Positions 8,781 to 17,813 of a stretch of 64,000 bases of DNA are shown here, one piece after another. Source of the DNA: Porticoccaceae bacterium UBA4026 (lineage in GTDB: Bacteria > Pseudomonadota > Gammaproteobacteria > Pseudomonadales > Porticoccaceae). Each line of letters starts with the position of its first letter. Position 1 is the stretch's first letter. The notes under the pieces were generated by a model, which saw nothing but the letters and a program-made list of their open reading frames with translations, did not search any database and had not been told where the DNA came from. The translations under genes were made by a program, and so were the position numbers. The stretch lies in the NCBI GenBank assembly GCA_002382445.1, contig DGAQ01000073.1:11560-75559 (forward strand). The letters run 5' to 3'.

Positions 8781-10766
8781 ATGAAAGGTACGTTTTTTGT
8801 GGGCACGGTGTTAGCCGTACTAACCGGTTTTGGAATGGCAGGTCAGGCTGCAGAGAAAGTTGAACCATACGCTCTTGAAGAGTGGGCAAAGCGTGCTGAT
8901 ATCAGCTATGTAAGTTTGTCCCCTGATGGTGAAAAATTAGCGCTCTTAAAGATAGCCACCAAAGATGGCAACCCGAATTTAGAGGTTTATGATGCTAATG
9001 ACCTAGGGGCCCGACCGTTCATTATGGACGCTAAACCTATGGAGATGACCCGGTTTGATTGGGTGACCGATGACAAAATTATATTCAGTGCACGGCTGAA
9101 AGTACGGGACAAAATTGACGGGTTTAATCAGGGCGTTTATAAAGAAACTAGGGGTATTCTGACTCTTGATAAAGACCGTAAAAAATCGAGATGGAAGAAA
9201 ATTAGTGAGGCTGGTGGCGAGAGAGGTGGTCTTCAAAGCCCAATTCGCACAAAGCCCAATAAATTTTTGGTGTATGAATATGATAAGGGCTCTAGGTATC
9301 CGAAATATTTTGAATATGACGTAAACACTGGCGTTAGGAAATTGATTACCCGTGAATCGCCAAAAGTTTCTGATATTCAGTTTGATGGTTATGGCAACCC
9401 TCAATTCGGCTCTGGCTATGATGCGCAATCAAATGAATTTTTAACTTACTATCGAAAAAAAGGAAGCAATGACTGGCAGCTTATTAACCGCCGTCACAGA
9501 GAGAATTTTGAATCTTGGACCCCTATTGGCGTTGATCCCTTATCTCCTACGGATCTTTTAGTCATAGCGCACAACGGCAATGATACGACCGGCCTGTGGT
9601 CGTTTAATCCTGATACCTTGAAATATAATGAATTAATTTATCGTAGGGAGGGTGGTAATGTGAGTGCTAGATTTCACACAAACCCCTATACAAGTCCAGA
9701 TGAGATTACTGCGGTTAGTTATCGCGTTGGACGAGAAACTAAGTATGAGTGGTTTGATGGTGAGGAGAAGGCCATTTACGAACAGTTAAAGGGACTCGTT
9801 CCTTATGCTGATCGCATGAGTATCACTAGTCGTTCCCGCGATGGTAATAGTATGGTTGTTTATAATGTTGGCCCTCGCGACCCTGGGACATACTACCTTT
9901 TGAAAAATAGCAGGTTTATGGTGATAGGCTCGAAACAACCGCGATTTTCAAGTGACAACCTTGCTGATGTAAAAGTTATCAACTATAAATCACGCGATGG
10001 CAAGGACATAGAAGGATTCATCACAGTTCCCAACACTAAGCCGCCGTATCCGCTGGTAGTAATGCCTCATGGCGGCCCTTTTGTTGGTGAAAACCCGAGT
10101 TATGACGGTTGGGCGCAGTTATTAGCGAATTATGGTTATATGGTTCTCCAGCCTCAGTATCGAGGTTCGACCGCCTATGGATTAGAATTTTATCAATCTG
10201 CTTTTATTGACGGTGGTGAGGGTGGTCATAAGATGCAGGATGATAAAGATGATGGCGCACTGTATTTGGTCGATCAAGGACTTGCGGATCGAGACAGATT
10301 AGCAATGTTCGGTTGGTCCTATGGTGGCTATGCGGCATTGATTGCGGCAGCACGCAGCCCACAGATTTATCAGTGTGCAATTGCCGGCGCGGCGGTGGCG
10401 GATAATTTGCAGCAACTTAATTACTATCGTGGGCAAATGGCACGGTTTCCGACTTCTGGATCCCTTGAACAAATAAAAATGTGGGAGGAGAGTGTCTCGC
10501 CTATTGAAGAAGTTGAGAAGGTGAATATTCCGCTTTTTGTCATCCATGGTGATGTTGACCAGAGAGTGCCGCCTGAGCATGCTGAAAAGTATATTAAAGC
10601 TCTTGAGGAGCACAAAATACCCCATAAGGCTATGTGGTTGGAGGGAGCTGATCATTTTTCCAGCACACTGTTTTATCGGCATAATATAAAGTTCTATTCT
10701 GCCTTAATTGATTTTCTAGCAAACGATTGTTTTGGCAAGGATACAAGCTTAGCGTCGAACGATTAA
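8781..10766 (+). CDS. S9-family prolyl oligopeptidase/acylaminoacyl peptidase
   Basis: The 661-residue protein has a signal peptide (about 1-23, ending GQAA), a beta-propeller-like N-terminal two thirds, and an alpha/beta-hydrolase peptidase domain from about residue 410. The catalytic triad is visible as Ser513 in GWSYGG, Asp593 in HGDVDQRVP and His625 in GADHFS. Relatives cleave short peptides, often after proline or from blocked N-termini, in the periplasm. The position directly behind a large TonB receptor suggests that it processes imported peptides; that is inferred from order alone. The start ATG is preceded by AAAAGGA. Confidence 0.9.
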   Translation: MKGTFFVGTVLAVLTGFGMAGQAAEKVEPYALEEWAKRADISYVSLSPDGEKLALLKIATKDGNPNLEVYDANDLGARPFIMDAKPMEMTRFDWVTDDKIIFSARLKVRDKIDGFNQGVYKETRGILTLDKDRKKSRWKKISEAGGERGGLQSPIRTKPNKFLVYEYDKGSRYPKYFEYDVNTGVRKLITRESPKVSDIQFDGYGNPQFGSGYDAQSNEFLTYYRKKGSNDWQLINRRHRENFESWTPIGVDPLSPTDLLVIAHNGNDTTGLWSFNPDTLKYNELIYRREGGNVSARFHTNPYTSPDEITAVSYRVGRETKYEWFDGEEKAIYEQLKGLVPYADRMSITSRSRDGNSMVVYNVGPRDPGTYYLLKNSRFMVIGSKQPRFSSDNLADVKVINYKSRDGKDIEGFITVPNTKPPYPLVVMPHGGPFVGENPSYDGWAQLLANYGYMVLQPQYRGSTAYGLEFYQSAFIDGGEGGHKMQDDKDDGALYLVDQGLADRDRLAMFGWSYGGYAALIAAARSPQIYQCAIAGAAVADNLQQLNYYRGQMARFPTSGSLEQIKMWEESVSPIEEVEKVNIPLFVIHGDVDQRVPPEHAEKYIKALEEHKIPHKAMWLEGADHFSSTLFYRHNIKFYSALIDFLANDCFGKDTSLASND

Positions 10767-10784
10767 ATAGAGCTTGTTGGTACT

Positions 10785-10816
10785 AATAAAGCCGCTGTTA
10801 TAGGCGGCTTTATTAT
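10785..10816 (+). terminator. Rho-independent terminator after the S9 peptidase gene
   Basis: AATAAAGCCGC (10785-10795) pairs with GCGGCTTTATT (10804-10814), with T-rich sequence at and after the 3' arm. It lies 18 bases past the peptidase stop codon. Confidence 0.88.
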
Positions 10817-10963
10817 TTATAGCTTTAGCGTTTGTTGTTCAGGGGGCCTCTCTAGGCGTGACCGAGATAGAATAATTCAGCACGGTTTAATCGAGGAACT
10901 AGCTCCCACATCTATATTCCTACTCGGTCATCTATAGTAGAGTGAGGATGTCGTAATACTCAA

Positions 10964-11257
10964 TTGTTAGCTGTCCGCGCTTACAGCGCCGCTGGGGGGC
11001 ATACAGCCTCTTTAGTGCTGAAAGGAGTCTCGACTCAAGATAAGTTTAATCAAGGTGAGACCTCAACTGCGGGCTATCAAATGCTAGATCTGCGGATGTC
11101 TAAGGAATTGAGATTGGGAAAGGGACAGCAGTTGACGATTTCTTTGTTCGGTAAAAATCTTCTGAATGAGGTGGCTAGAAATCATACTTGATTTGTCAAA
11201 GATGAGGTTCCACTTGCCGGACGCAATATTGGTCTAAAGGTAAACCTCTCCTTGTAA
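10964..11257 (+). pseudogene. Decayed C-terminal fragment of a second ZnuD-like TonB receptor
   Basis: The frame codes about 97 codons matching the last part of the receptor at 1042-3198: compare KNLLNEVARNH with KNLLDEVARNH, and FVKDEVPLAGRNIG with FVKDEVPLPGRNIG. An in-frame TGA at 11189-11191 stands where the intact gene has Ser. Reading then continues in frame to TAA at 11255-11257 (KVNLSL end). The plug and most of the barrel are missing, and an in-frame TGA at 10943-10945 closes the upstream side. The DNA differs at many third positions from the intact gene, so this is an old diverged paralogue rather than a fresh duplication. Confidence 0.85.
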
Positions 11258-11389
11258 GTGTTTTGAAAGAGTTACGGCAGAGAGACCGCGCTTGTAGTGG
11301 CTCTGCTCTGCCATCTATATTATGGTAGGCCTATCTGCGCACGCTCCTAAAATAAAAGTCGTCGCTTTCCCTCCACCAATAGGGCCATT

Positions 11390-12535
11390 ATGGGTTTAAA
11401 GCATTGTCATAACTTTCATGATTTTCGCGCTCTAGCACGAAGCCGATTACCTGGGCCTATTTTTGACTACATTGATGGGGCCGCAGATGATGAAATAACC
11501 CATGGTAGAAATAGCGCGAGTTTCGACGATTGTGACTTGGTACCCAATGTATTACGTGGTGTTGAAACTGTCGATATGTCAGTGACGGTGATGGGTCAGA
11601 AACTTGCGATGCCTATCTATTGCTCACCGACAGCGTTGCAGCGGTTATTTCACCACGAAGGGGAGCATGCGGTAGCGGCTGCAGCCAATAAATTTGGCAC
11701 CATGTTTGGCGTCTCTTCTATGGGCACGGTGAGTTTAAAAGAGTTGCGAGAAAAGTATTCTACGCCGCAATTTTATCAATTTTATTTCCATAAAGATCGC
11801 GGGCTGAATAAGGCTATGCTGGAGGCTGCCAAAGCCTCAGGTGTTGATGTGATGATGCTGACCGTTGACACTATCACTGCCGGTAATCGAGAGAGAGATC
11901 TGCGCACAGGCTTCTCGATGCCATTGAAACTCACCTTAGCGGGGGCATACCAATTCGCCATAAAACCTCGGTGGGCGATTAACTACCTTACTCATGCTAA
12001 GTTTTCATTGCCGCAAATTGAAGACTTTGTTGACATGACAGGTGGCGCCCTGTCAGTGAGCCAATACCTCAATGAAATGCTCGACCCCTCTATGGACTGG
12101 GATGACGTTGCTGAAATGGTGAAACTATGGGACGGCCAATTTTGTTTGAAAGGTATCATGAGTGTTGAGGATGCAAAGCGGGCAGTGGACATCGGCTGCA
12201 GTGGTATTGTGATATCAAATCATGGCGGCCGCCAGCTAGATGGCAGCCGATCACCGTTTGATCAACTCGCTGAAATTGTTAACGCGGTTGGGGATAAAAT
12301 TGATGTCGTTATGGATAGTGGTATTCAGCGTGGCAGTCATGTCCTTAAGGCGCTGTCTTTAGGGGCTAAGGCGGTTGGCGGAGGGCGTTTCTATTTATAT
12401 GCCCTTGCTGCGGCCGGACAGCCGGGAGTCGAGCGAGCCCTAGATTTAATGCGCATTGAAATTGAACGGGACATGCGACTGATGGGCGTTAAATCTCTCT
12501 CTGAGCTGTCGTCCAATAATCTACGTTTTAGATAA
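11390..12535 (+). CDS. lldD: FMN-dependent L-lactate dehydrogenase (alpha-hydroxy-acid dehydrogenase family)
   Basis: This 381-residue TIM-barrel flavoprotein is the normal length for LldD. It would oxidise L-lactate to pyruvate and pass electrons to the respiratory chain at the membrane. Diagnostic segments are PGPIFDYIDGAADDE at the N-terminus, VMMLTVDT in the barrel, and SNHGGRQLDGSRS with the active-site base His278, followed by an FMN-phosphate-binding stretch VVMDSGIQRGSHVLKALSLGA. VGGGRFYLYALAAAG is a slightly changed version of the usual GRP segment. Other members oxidise glycolate or mandelate, so lactate is likely but not certain. It stands alone between the receptor remnant and the convergent iron transporter. 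Confidence 0.85.
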   Translation: MGLKHCHNFHDFRALARSRLPGPIFDYIDGAADDEITHGRNSASFDDCDLVPNVLRGVETVDMSVTVMGQKLAMPIYCSPTALQRLFHHEGEHAVAAAANKFGTMFGVSSMGTVSLKELREKYSTPQFYQFYFHKDRGLNKAMLEAAKASGVDVMMLTVDTITAGNRERDLRTGFSMPLKLTLAGAYQFAIKPRWAINYLTHAKFSLPQIEDFVDMTGGALSVSQYLNEMLDPSMDWDDVAEMVKLWDGQFCLKGIMSVEDAKRAVDIGCSGIVISNHGGRQLDGSRSPFDQLAEIVNAVGDKIDVVMDSGIQRGSHVLKALSLGAKAVGGGRFYLYALAAAGQPGVERALDLMRIEIERDMRLMGVKSLSELSSNNLRFR

Positions 12536-12571
12536 TGGCCGCACGGACGCACAAAAGCATCAGAATAACGG

Positions 12572-13630
12572 TTACTCTCCGTTGAAAATGACGACATGGC
12601 GCAGGTCAAAACGCACTGGCAAGGTTTCGCCAATGGGGATGTCGATATGGCTTTGGGTCAGGCATGGAACGCACTGGCCATCCGTTAACGCCAACTCATA
12701 TAAATAGTTGGGCCCTAGAAAGGCTTTCGAGATAATGGGTAATCGGATCTCTGACGTTTTATCGTAGGTCACATCATCTGGGCGGACCAGTAATTTAACC
12801 GTGTTGCCAAGGTCTTTTGGCAATGTCTGGATCGATAGGCTGCCCAAATTATTGCCTAGTAGCCCTGCGGCATCAATACCAACATTAATGACTGATCCTT
12901 TGCCGATAAAGTCAGCAGCAAACAGACTAGAAGGCTTATGGTAAAGCTGGTAGGGTGCATCGATCTGAACGATTTGCCCTCCATTTAATAGGGCAATTTT
13001 ATCGGCCATGGCAAAGGCCTCGTCCTGATCATGGGTAACCATGAGTGCCGTTACTTTATTTTCTTTAAGTAGGGTGCGCACTTCAGCGGCAAGTTGAGTC
13101 CGCAATTCAGCGTCGAGGTTTGAAAAGGGTTCATCTAGTAAAAGAATTTGCGGGCTGGGGGCTAGAGCTCTGGCCAGCGCAACACGCTGTTGTTGGCCAC
13201 CTGATAGTTCGTGAGGAAATTTCTCTGCAGAATGGCCCAAACTCACCAGTGCTAGCATTTCGTTAATCCGTTCGCCTCGCTGTTTAGCGGGCATCTTATT
13301 TAACCCAAAGCCAATATTTTTACTGACATTAAGGTGCGGGAAAAGGGCAAAGTCTTGGAATACCATCCCCACCGCGCGGTCTTCTGGGGCCTGAGTATAT
13401 TTAGCTGTGCTAATAGACTTGCCATGAAGACTTACACTACCTTCGGTCACCGGCTCAAAGCCTGCAATAGCTCTGAGCAGAGTAGTTTTTCCGCATCCAG
13501 AGGGGCCCAGCAAACAACCGATCTCGCCCTCAGCAAGGGAGAATGACGCCTTTAATATTGCGGCGACATTGTCGTAGGCAACTGTAACTTGATTGATGAC
13601 AAGTTGATCATTCATGGCTGGCTCGTTCAT
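12572..13630 (-). CDS. fbpC: Ferric iron ABC transporter, ATP-binding protein
   Basis: The 352-residue ATPase has Walker A GPSGCGKTT (residues 42-50), signature LSGGQQQR (142-149) and Walker B ILLLDEP (from residue 162). A C-terminal regulatory domain of about 110 residues gives the FbpC/PotA-like length. It energises import of Fe(III) from the periplasm through the permease encoded just upstream. The start overlaps the permease end; ATG at 13630 and ATG at 13615 (MNDQL) are both possible, and neither has a strong ribosome-binding site. The genes substrate-binder, permease, ATPase form one minus-strand operon. Confidence 0.9.
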   Translation of the reverse strand: MNEPAMNDQLVINQVTVAYDNVAAILKASFSLAEGEIGCLLGPSGCGKTTLLRAIAGFEPVTEGSVSLHGKSISTAKYTQAPEDRAVGMVFQDFALFPHLNVSKNIGFGLNKMPAKQRGERINEMLALVSLGHSAEKFPHELSGGQQQRVALARALAPSPQILLLDEPFSNLDAELRTQLAAEVRTLLKENKVTALMVTHDQDEAFAMADKIALLNGGQIVQIDAPYQLYHKPSSLFAADFIGKGSVINVGIDAAGLLGNNLGSLSIQTLPKDLGNTVKLLVRPDDVTYDKTSEIRLPIISKAFLGPNYLYELALTDGQCVPCLTQSHIDIPIGETLPVRFDLRHVVIFNGE

Positions 13631-15281
13631 TAAGAATACTTTTGGTAATTAATAGCACGGGTAAAAGCCCTATGACCACTATAGCTAATGCTGGCAGGGC
13701 TGCGTCAACAAGTCGTTCATCAGATGCTAACTCATAGGTGCGAACCGCTAGAGTGTTAAAATTAAACGGTCTTAGGATAAGCGTAGTTGGCAGTTCCTTC
13801 AATACGTCGACAAATACGAGTAGCGTTGCAGTCAGTAAACTACTACGTAGAATAGGTAGGTGCACTCGTTTGAGCACTTGCGCAGGTCGGGCCCCAAGGG
13901 AGCGAGCTGATTCATCTATACTTGGCTTTATGGCGCTCAAACCAGATTCTACTGTGTTCAAAGAGACAGAGAGAAAGCGTACGACATAGGCGAAGACGAG
14001 GATACCAATGGTTCCGCTTAGCAGTAGACCGGTTGGAATATCAAACCAAGCCCTACTAAAAAGATCTATTTTATTATCCAGCCATGCCACTGGGATTAAT
14101 ACGCCTACCGCAATGACTGTACCAGGTACGGCGTAACCAAGGCTGGCGACGCCCACCGCACCAAGCTCTAAACGCGAGTTAAAAACTCGTTTGGTATAGG
14201 CCAAAAAGGTCGCTACGATCACACAACAAATCGCGGCAATCGCGGCGAGAGAGAAGCTGTTGAAAAGTAAGCTTAAAAATGCGCCATTAAGCGTTTCTTG
14301 CCATCGACTGGATGCCCATATTAGGAGTTGAGTGGCTGGAACGACAAAACCTACCCCGACGATCAAGCACCCGATTAGCAGAGCAATATAGGCATGCCAC
14401 CCTTTAAGTTGCATGCGTACCAATTTTTTGTTCGCGGAATTACGGTGAAAACGCAAACGCTGTCTGGACCAACGTTCAGCCATAATAAGGGCAAACACAA
14501 ACAGTAATAGAAAGGCACACAACTGGGCTGCAGTGGTTAATTCACCCAGGCCATACCATGTACGAAAGATTCCCGTTGTAAAGGCACTCACGCCAAAATA
14601 GGCCACCGTACCATAGTCCGCTAGGGTCTCCATTAACGCTAGGCTAACACCCGCTACTATTGCCGGTCTAGATATCGGCAGCGCCACCAAGAAAAGAGTC
14701 TCCCAGGGTTTTTTGCCTAGACTTCGACTGGCTTCTAGTACCGCTGTAGACTGTTCTAAAAACGCGATTCGAACCAGCATGTAAACATAGGGGTAAAGCA
14801 CCAAAGAGAGCATGCAGATGGCGCCACCGAGGGAACGAATTTTCGGGAAGTAGTAGTCACCGTAGCTCCAATTAAATATTTCTCTAAGGGTACTTTGAAC
14901 GGGCCCAGCAAAATCTAATATGCCGGTGTAGGTGTAGGCGATAATATAGGCGGGCATTGCCATGGGCAATAAAAAGGCCCAAGATAATATTTTACGGCCC
15001 GGAAAGTCACACATCGCAGTCAACCAGGCGGCACTGACGCCCAAAAGTAGTGTGCCAAAGCCTACGCCTGCCATGAGCAGCAAAGAGTTGCTTATATAGT
15101 CGCTTAAAACCGTATCAAATAGGTGTTGCCATGCACTTGAGAAGGGTTGACCAAGACTTGCAATAATCACCAAAACCGGAATTGCAACAATCGTAGTGAC
15201 AATTAACAAGCCTAGACGCCAGCTTTTCCCCGAATACGGATTGGCAAACTTGGAGCCTGAGATTGCGGATTTTATTTCCAA
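13608..15281 (-). CDS. fbpB: Ferric iron ABC transporter, permease
   Basis: The 557-residue membrane protein is a duplicated binding-protein-dependent permease, typical of FbpB/SfuB. Two EAA-type loops are visible, EASRSLG at 183-189 and ESARSLGA at 457-464. Each contacts the ATPase, and each half contributes about six membrane segments. The start is TTG at 15281, overlapping the last codons of the binding-protein gene by 10 bases; no ATG lies near the N-terminus. The overlap suggests translational coupling. The C-terminus (ERASHE) overlaps the ATPase start. Confidence 0.9.
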   Translation of the reverse strand: MEIKSAISGSKFANPYSGKSWRLGLLIVTTIVAIPVLVIIASLGQPFSSAWQHLFDTVLSDYISNSLLLMAGVGFGTLLLGVSAAWLTAMCDFPGRKILSWAFLLPMAMPAYIIAYTYTGILDFAGPVQSTLREIFNWSYGDYYFPKIRSLGGAICMLSLVLYPYVYMLVRIAFLEQSTAVLEASRSLGKKPWETLFLVALPISRPAIVAGVSLALMETLADYGTVAYFGVSAFTTGIFRTWYGLGELTTAAQLCAFLLLFVFALIMAERWSRQRLRFHRNSANKKLVRMQLKGWHAYIALLIGCLIVGVGFVVPATQLLIWASSRWQETLNGAFLSLLFNSFSLAAIAAICCVIVATFLAYTKRVFNSRLELGAVGVASLGYAVPGTVIAVGVLIPVAWLDNKIDLFSRAWFDIPTGLLLSGTIGILVFAYVVRFLSVSLNTVESGLSAIKPSIDESARSLGARPAQVLKRVHLPILRSSLLTATLLVFVDVLKELPTTLILRPFNFNTLAVRTYELASDERLVDAALPALAIVVIGLLPVLLITKSILNERASHE

Positions 15282-16312
15282 CCAGCACGATCCATAGCCA
15301 TAATGGCGTCAGCGTTGTAGCGACCTAACTCACTAACACTTAGTTGATCAGCTATAAAAGGGCCCCAGGATTCTAGTGTTTGACTCACCTCTACCGTCGC
15401 TCGGACTGGAAACTCGTTATTTTTCTCTCCGTACCACTGTTGACTTTCATCGGTAGCTAAAAAAGCCAGTAGCCGTTTGGCTGATACTAGGTTTTTTGCC
15501 GATTGCGTAATGCCCGCCCCTGATATATTGATGTGGGTGCCGCGACCTTTTTGGTTGGGCCAAAATAAACTTACTTTAGAGGCGGCCTCTTGCTCTCCCG
15601 TATCCTCGGAGTTAATCATTCCGCCAAGATAGTAGCTGTTAACCAATGCTACATCGCACAGCCCTGCAGCAACGGCTTTAATTTGATCACGGTCGCCGCC
15701 CGCAGGTGAGCGGGCAAAATTAGCCACAAAATCATGCAGCCAGACTTCAGTTTTCTCGAGACCCTGCGAGGCGATCATACTTGCCACTAGAGATTGGTTG
15801 TAGATATTGTTTGATGAGCGAATACAGACTCTGCCCTTCCATGAGGGGTCTGAAAGAGCCTCATAAGTACTTAATTCCGCCGGATCAACACGTTCCTGTG
15901 CATAAACGATGACGCGCGCTCTAACACTTAAACCATACCATTGATCCTCAGAGCTTCTGAGATGCGCTGGTATAGCCTCGTTAAGGTCCTGTGAAGAAAC
16001 CGCCTGCAGAACACCGGCTTGTTGGGCCCGATAAAGGCGACCTGCATCCGTGGTCAGCAAGACATCTGCAGGTGAATTTAATCCTTCACTTTTTAGTCGG
16101 GTGAGCAGTGCATCGCCATTGCCTGTCACCAAGTTTACTTTGGTGCCCGTGAGAGCTGTAAAACGATCAAGCAAAGGTTTGATCAATGACTCTTGGCGAG
16201 CGGAGTAAATATTCAGCTCATCGCCGTAGGATAGTATGGGTGTAGCTAAAAAAGCCAAAATCACAAATACTACGCCAAAACTGCTATTTAGGGGGGTTGA
16301 TGGTCGGTGCAT
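15272..16312 (-). CDS. fbpA: Ferric iron ABC transporter, periplasmic substrate-binding protein
   Basis: The 346-residue protein has a signal peptide ending near residue 30 and then the binding-protein fold beginning ELNIYSARQE. The family's adjacent tyrosine iron ligands are present as Tyr227-Tyr228 in LVNSYYLGG. It captures Fe(III) in the periplasm for the FbpB/FbpC importer. It is the first gene of the operon, and its promoter region contains a good Fur-box match 26 bases upstream, so iron-dependent repression is expected. Confidence 0.9.
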   Translation of the reverse strand: MHRPSTPLNSSFGVVFVILAFLATPILSYGDELNIYSARQESLIKPLLDRFTALTGTKVNLVTGNGDALLTRLKSEGLNSPADVLLTTDAGRLYRAQQAGVLQAVSSQDLNEAIPAHLRSSEDQWYGLSVRARVIVYAQERVDPAELSTYEALSDPSWKGRVCIRSSNNIYNQSLVASMIASQGLEKTEVWLHDFVANFARSPAGGDRDQIKAVAAGLCDVALVNSYYLGGMINSEDTGEQEAASKVSLFWPNQKGRGTHINISGAGITQSAKNLVSAKRLLAFLATDESQQWYGEKNNEFPVRATVEVSQTLESWGPFIADQLSVSELGRYNADAIMAMDRAGWK

Positions 16313-16337
16313 TACAACATCCTTTCTAAAACTACAT

Positions 16338-16356
16338 GATAACGGTTATTATTATC
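16338..16356 (-). promoter_or_regulatory. Fur box upstream of fbpABC
   Basis: On the minus strand the 19 bases GATAATAATAACCGTTATC match the classic Fur consensus GATAATGATAATCATTATC at 16 positions. It lies between divergent fbpA and the 16442 membrane-protein gene, so Fur could repress either; iron-transport repression is the expected role. Confidence 0.8.
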
Positions 16357-16441
16357 ATTTACATTAAAAAAGCAAGTAACCCTTGCTGATTAATGAGGAT
16401 TCCTTTGATACTCTTAGATCATTCATCGGGGAGCAGATTGT

Positions 16442-17131
16442 ATGAGTAGTTTTTGGACGGTATGGGTTTTTCGTTTTGTCCCGAGTTTTTTTGTCATCGC
16501 GGTATGCATCGGTATTTTTAGTTATCCGGGGGGTAATATTCATAACCCTGAGCAAATTGGTTATTCTTTTACCCACAATTTCTTGAGTGATTTAGGTGGC
16601 TACCGATCGCATTCTGGCGAGGTAAATTTTATTTCGTCGTTCTTTTTTAATGCAGGCATGTTTTTTTTTGCCGCGGTCGGCGTTGGTTTTTTGTATGTGC
16701 CGGCTTTATTTAAAGAAGATAGGGCCAATTACCGTTTGGCCTTGCTTGGCTCTGTACTCTTTTTGTTTGGTACGACCTTTTTTTCTGGAGTAGGTCTAAC
16801 ACCCTATGATCTGTATCTTGATCTACATGTATTTTTCGCAGTGAATGCATTTAGATTTCTGGTTCCCGCATCCATGCTCTATCTCATCCTGTTATTACGT
16901 AGTGGGGTAGATAATCGTTTTGCTTTAGTGACTGGGGCTTATCTAGTTTGTGTCGTTGCTTATGTGACTTATCAGATGATGGGTGGAAACCCCTTTGATA
17001 GTGCTGAAGAGATGGTTAGACAGGCAACAATTCAGAAATTGATTGTGATGGCCAGTGTCGTCAGTATTTTCTCTTTGAGTTTTGCTTTTGAGCATCAGGC
17101 TCGCTTGCAGGCTGCTCAGTCGAGACAGTAA
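16442..17131 (+). CDS. Multipass membrane protein of unknown function
   Basis: The 229-residue protein has about six hydrophobic segments: near residues 8-28, 60-85, 100-120, 125-150, 158-178 and 197-215. A polar loop carries YSFTHNFLSDLGGY followed by a FNAG element. This resembles DUF998-like integral membrane proteins, but I cannot assign a family firmly. ATG at 16442 follows GGGGAGCAG. It diverges from the iron transporter across the Fur box and converges with csoR. No substrate or reaction can be deduced. Confidence 0.7.
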   Translation: MSSFWTVWVFRFVPSFFVIAVCIGIFSYPGGNIHNPEQIGYSFTHNFLSDLGGYRSHSGEVNFISSFFFNAGMFFFAAVGVGFLYVPALFKEDRANYRLALLGSVLFLFGTTFFSGVGLTPYDLYLDLHVFFAVNAFRFLVPASMLYLILLLRSGVDNRFALVTGAYLVCVVAYVTYQMMGGNPFDSAEEMVRQATIQKLIVMASVVSIFSLSFAFEHQARLQAAQSRQ

Positions 17132-17168
17132 AGCCAGTGCATGGCGACAGCGAACTGGGGTCTCTGTT

Positions 17169-17432
17169 TCATTTACGTTTAAGCACCCGCATTAGTTCTT
17201 GAATCTTGGTATCAATATCTTCATTGGATTGAAGTGAAGCGGTGACACATTGTTGAATATGTTTCTCGAGAATTTTGTTCTCTACCGTGGTTATGGCTGA
17301 CTTCGCAGCCCTTAATTGGTCAAGTATATCGATACAATATTGTCCTTCATCGACCATCCGGGCGACGCCTTTAATTTGGCCGCTAATGCGGTTCAAGTTA
17401 GGGATAAGGAGCTTATGACAAGATGACTTCAT
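17169..17432 (-). CDS. CsoR/RcnR-family metal-sensing repressor
   Basis: The 87-residue all-helical repressor begins at ATG 17432; the longer frame upstream is rejected because it overlaps the preceding gene out of frame and has no family match. It shows LNRISGQIKGVARMVDEGQYC, and metal-ligand candidates Cys33, His58 and Cys62 in the CsoR C-H-C arrangement (HIQQC). That pattern points to Cu(I) sensing rather than the Ni/Co pattern of RcnR or the formaldehyde pattern of FrmR. It is the last gene of a four-gene minus-strand operon. A perfect palindrome of CsoR-operator type lies at the start of the first gene, so autoregulation is likely. Confidence 0.88.
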   Translation of the reverse strand: MKSSCHKLLIPNLNRISGQIKGVARMVDEGQYCIDILDQLRAAKSAITTVENKILEKHIQQCVTASLQSNEDIDTKIQELMRVLKRK

Positions 17433-17446
17433 ATTAGGTCCTTGGT

Positions 17447-17812
17447 CTAGATTATCAGTGGGACAACGTAGGTGAAAAAGCTGGCAAATACAAAAATACC
17501 CGTCGACATAAAGTAGAGCCTTTGTGATCGTCGGCGGGTTGTCATGCAAGTTCTGCCCAACTCAGGATCTAGAGGGCAGGGTAATCTAGCAGTGCGGTAG
17601 TTGATAATCCCCGCGATGACAATCATCACTAATGCAAACAGACTGATCGGCAACTTATACTGCGACAGGGTGACCAAGAAGGGGGCAGCGCTGACTAGAC
17701 TGGCAAAACTTGCTCCCGCACCCAAGCTTACAAATACTGCAGGTAAGGCGCAGCAAATCAACGTCGATGTAGAGGCAAATAATGAGAAATAATTACTAGT
17801 CTTTTCTTCCAC
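17447..17812 (-). CDS. MerT-like small metal-transport membrane protein
   Basis: The 121-residue protein begins at GTG 17812, one base after the HMA gene's stop. It has three hydrophobic segments, near residues 11-45, 53-71 and 100-120. Adjacent Cys20-Cys21 lie in the first (LICCALPAVFVSLGAGA), the hallmark of MerT-type mercuric transport proteins. Cys79 and Cys89 lie in the loop before the last segment, as in MerT. With an HMA-domain partner and a CsoR repressor rather than MerR, copper or a similar thiophilic metal is as likely as mercury. The direction of transport is not clear from the sequence. Confidence 0.72.
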   Translation of the reverse strand: MEEKTSNYFSLFASTSTLICCALPAVFVSLGAGASFASLVSAAPFLVTLSQYKLPISLFALVMIVIAGIINYRTARLPCPLDPELGRTCMTTRRRSQRLYFMSTGIFVFASFFTYVVPLII

Positions 17813-17813
17813 T

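Noticed and set aside
17433..17549. 39-residue N-terminal extension of the CsoR-type repressor
   Set aside because: It overlaps the end of the MerT-like gene in another frame and has no CsoR-family similarity; ATG 17432 gives the normal length.
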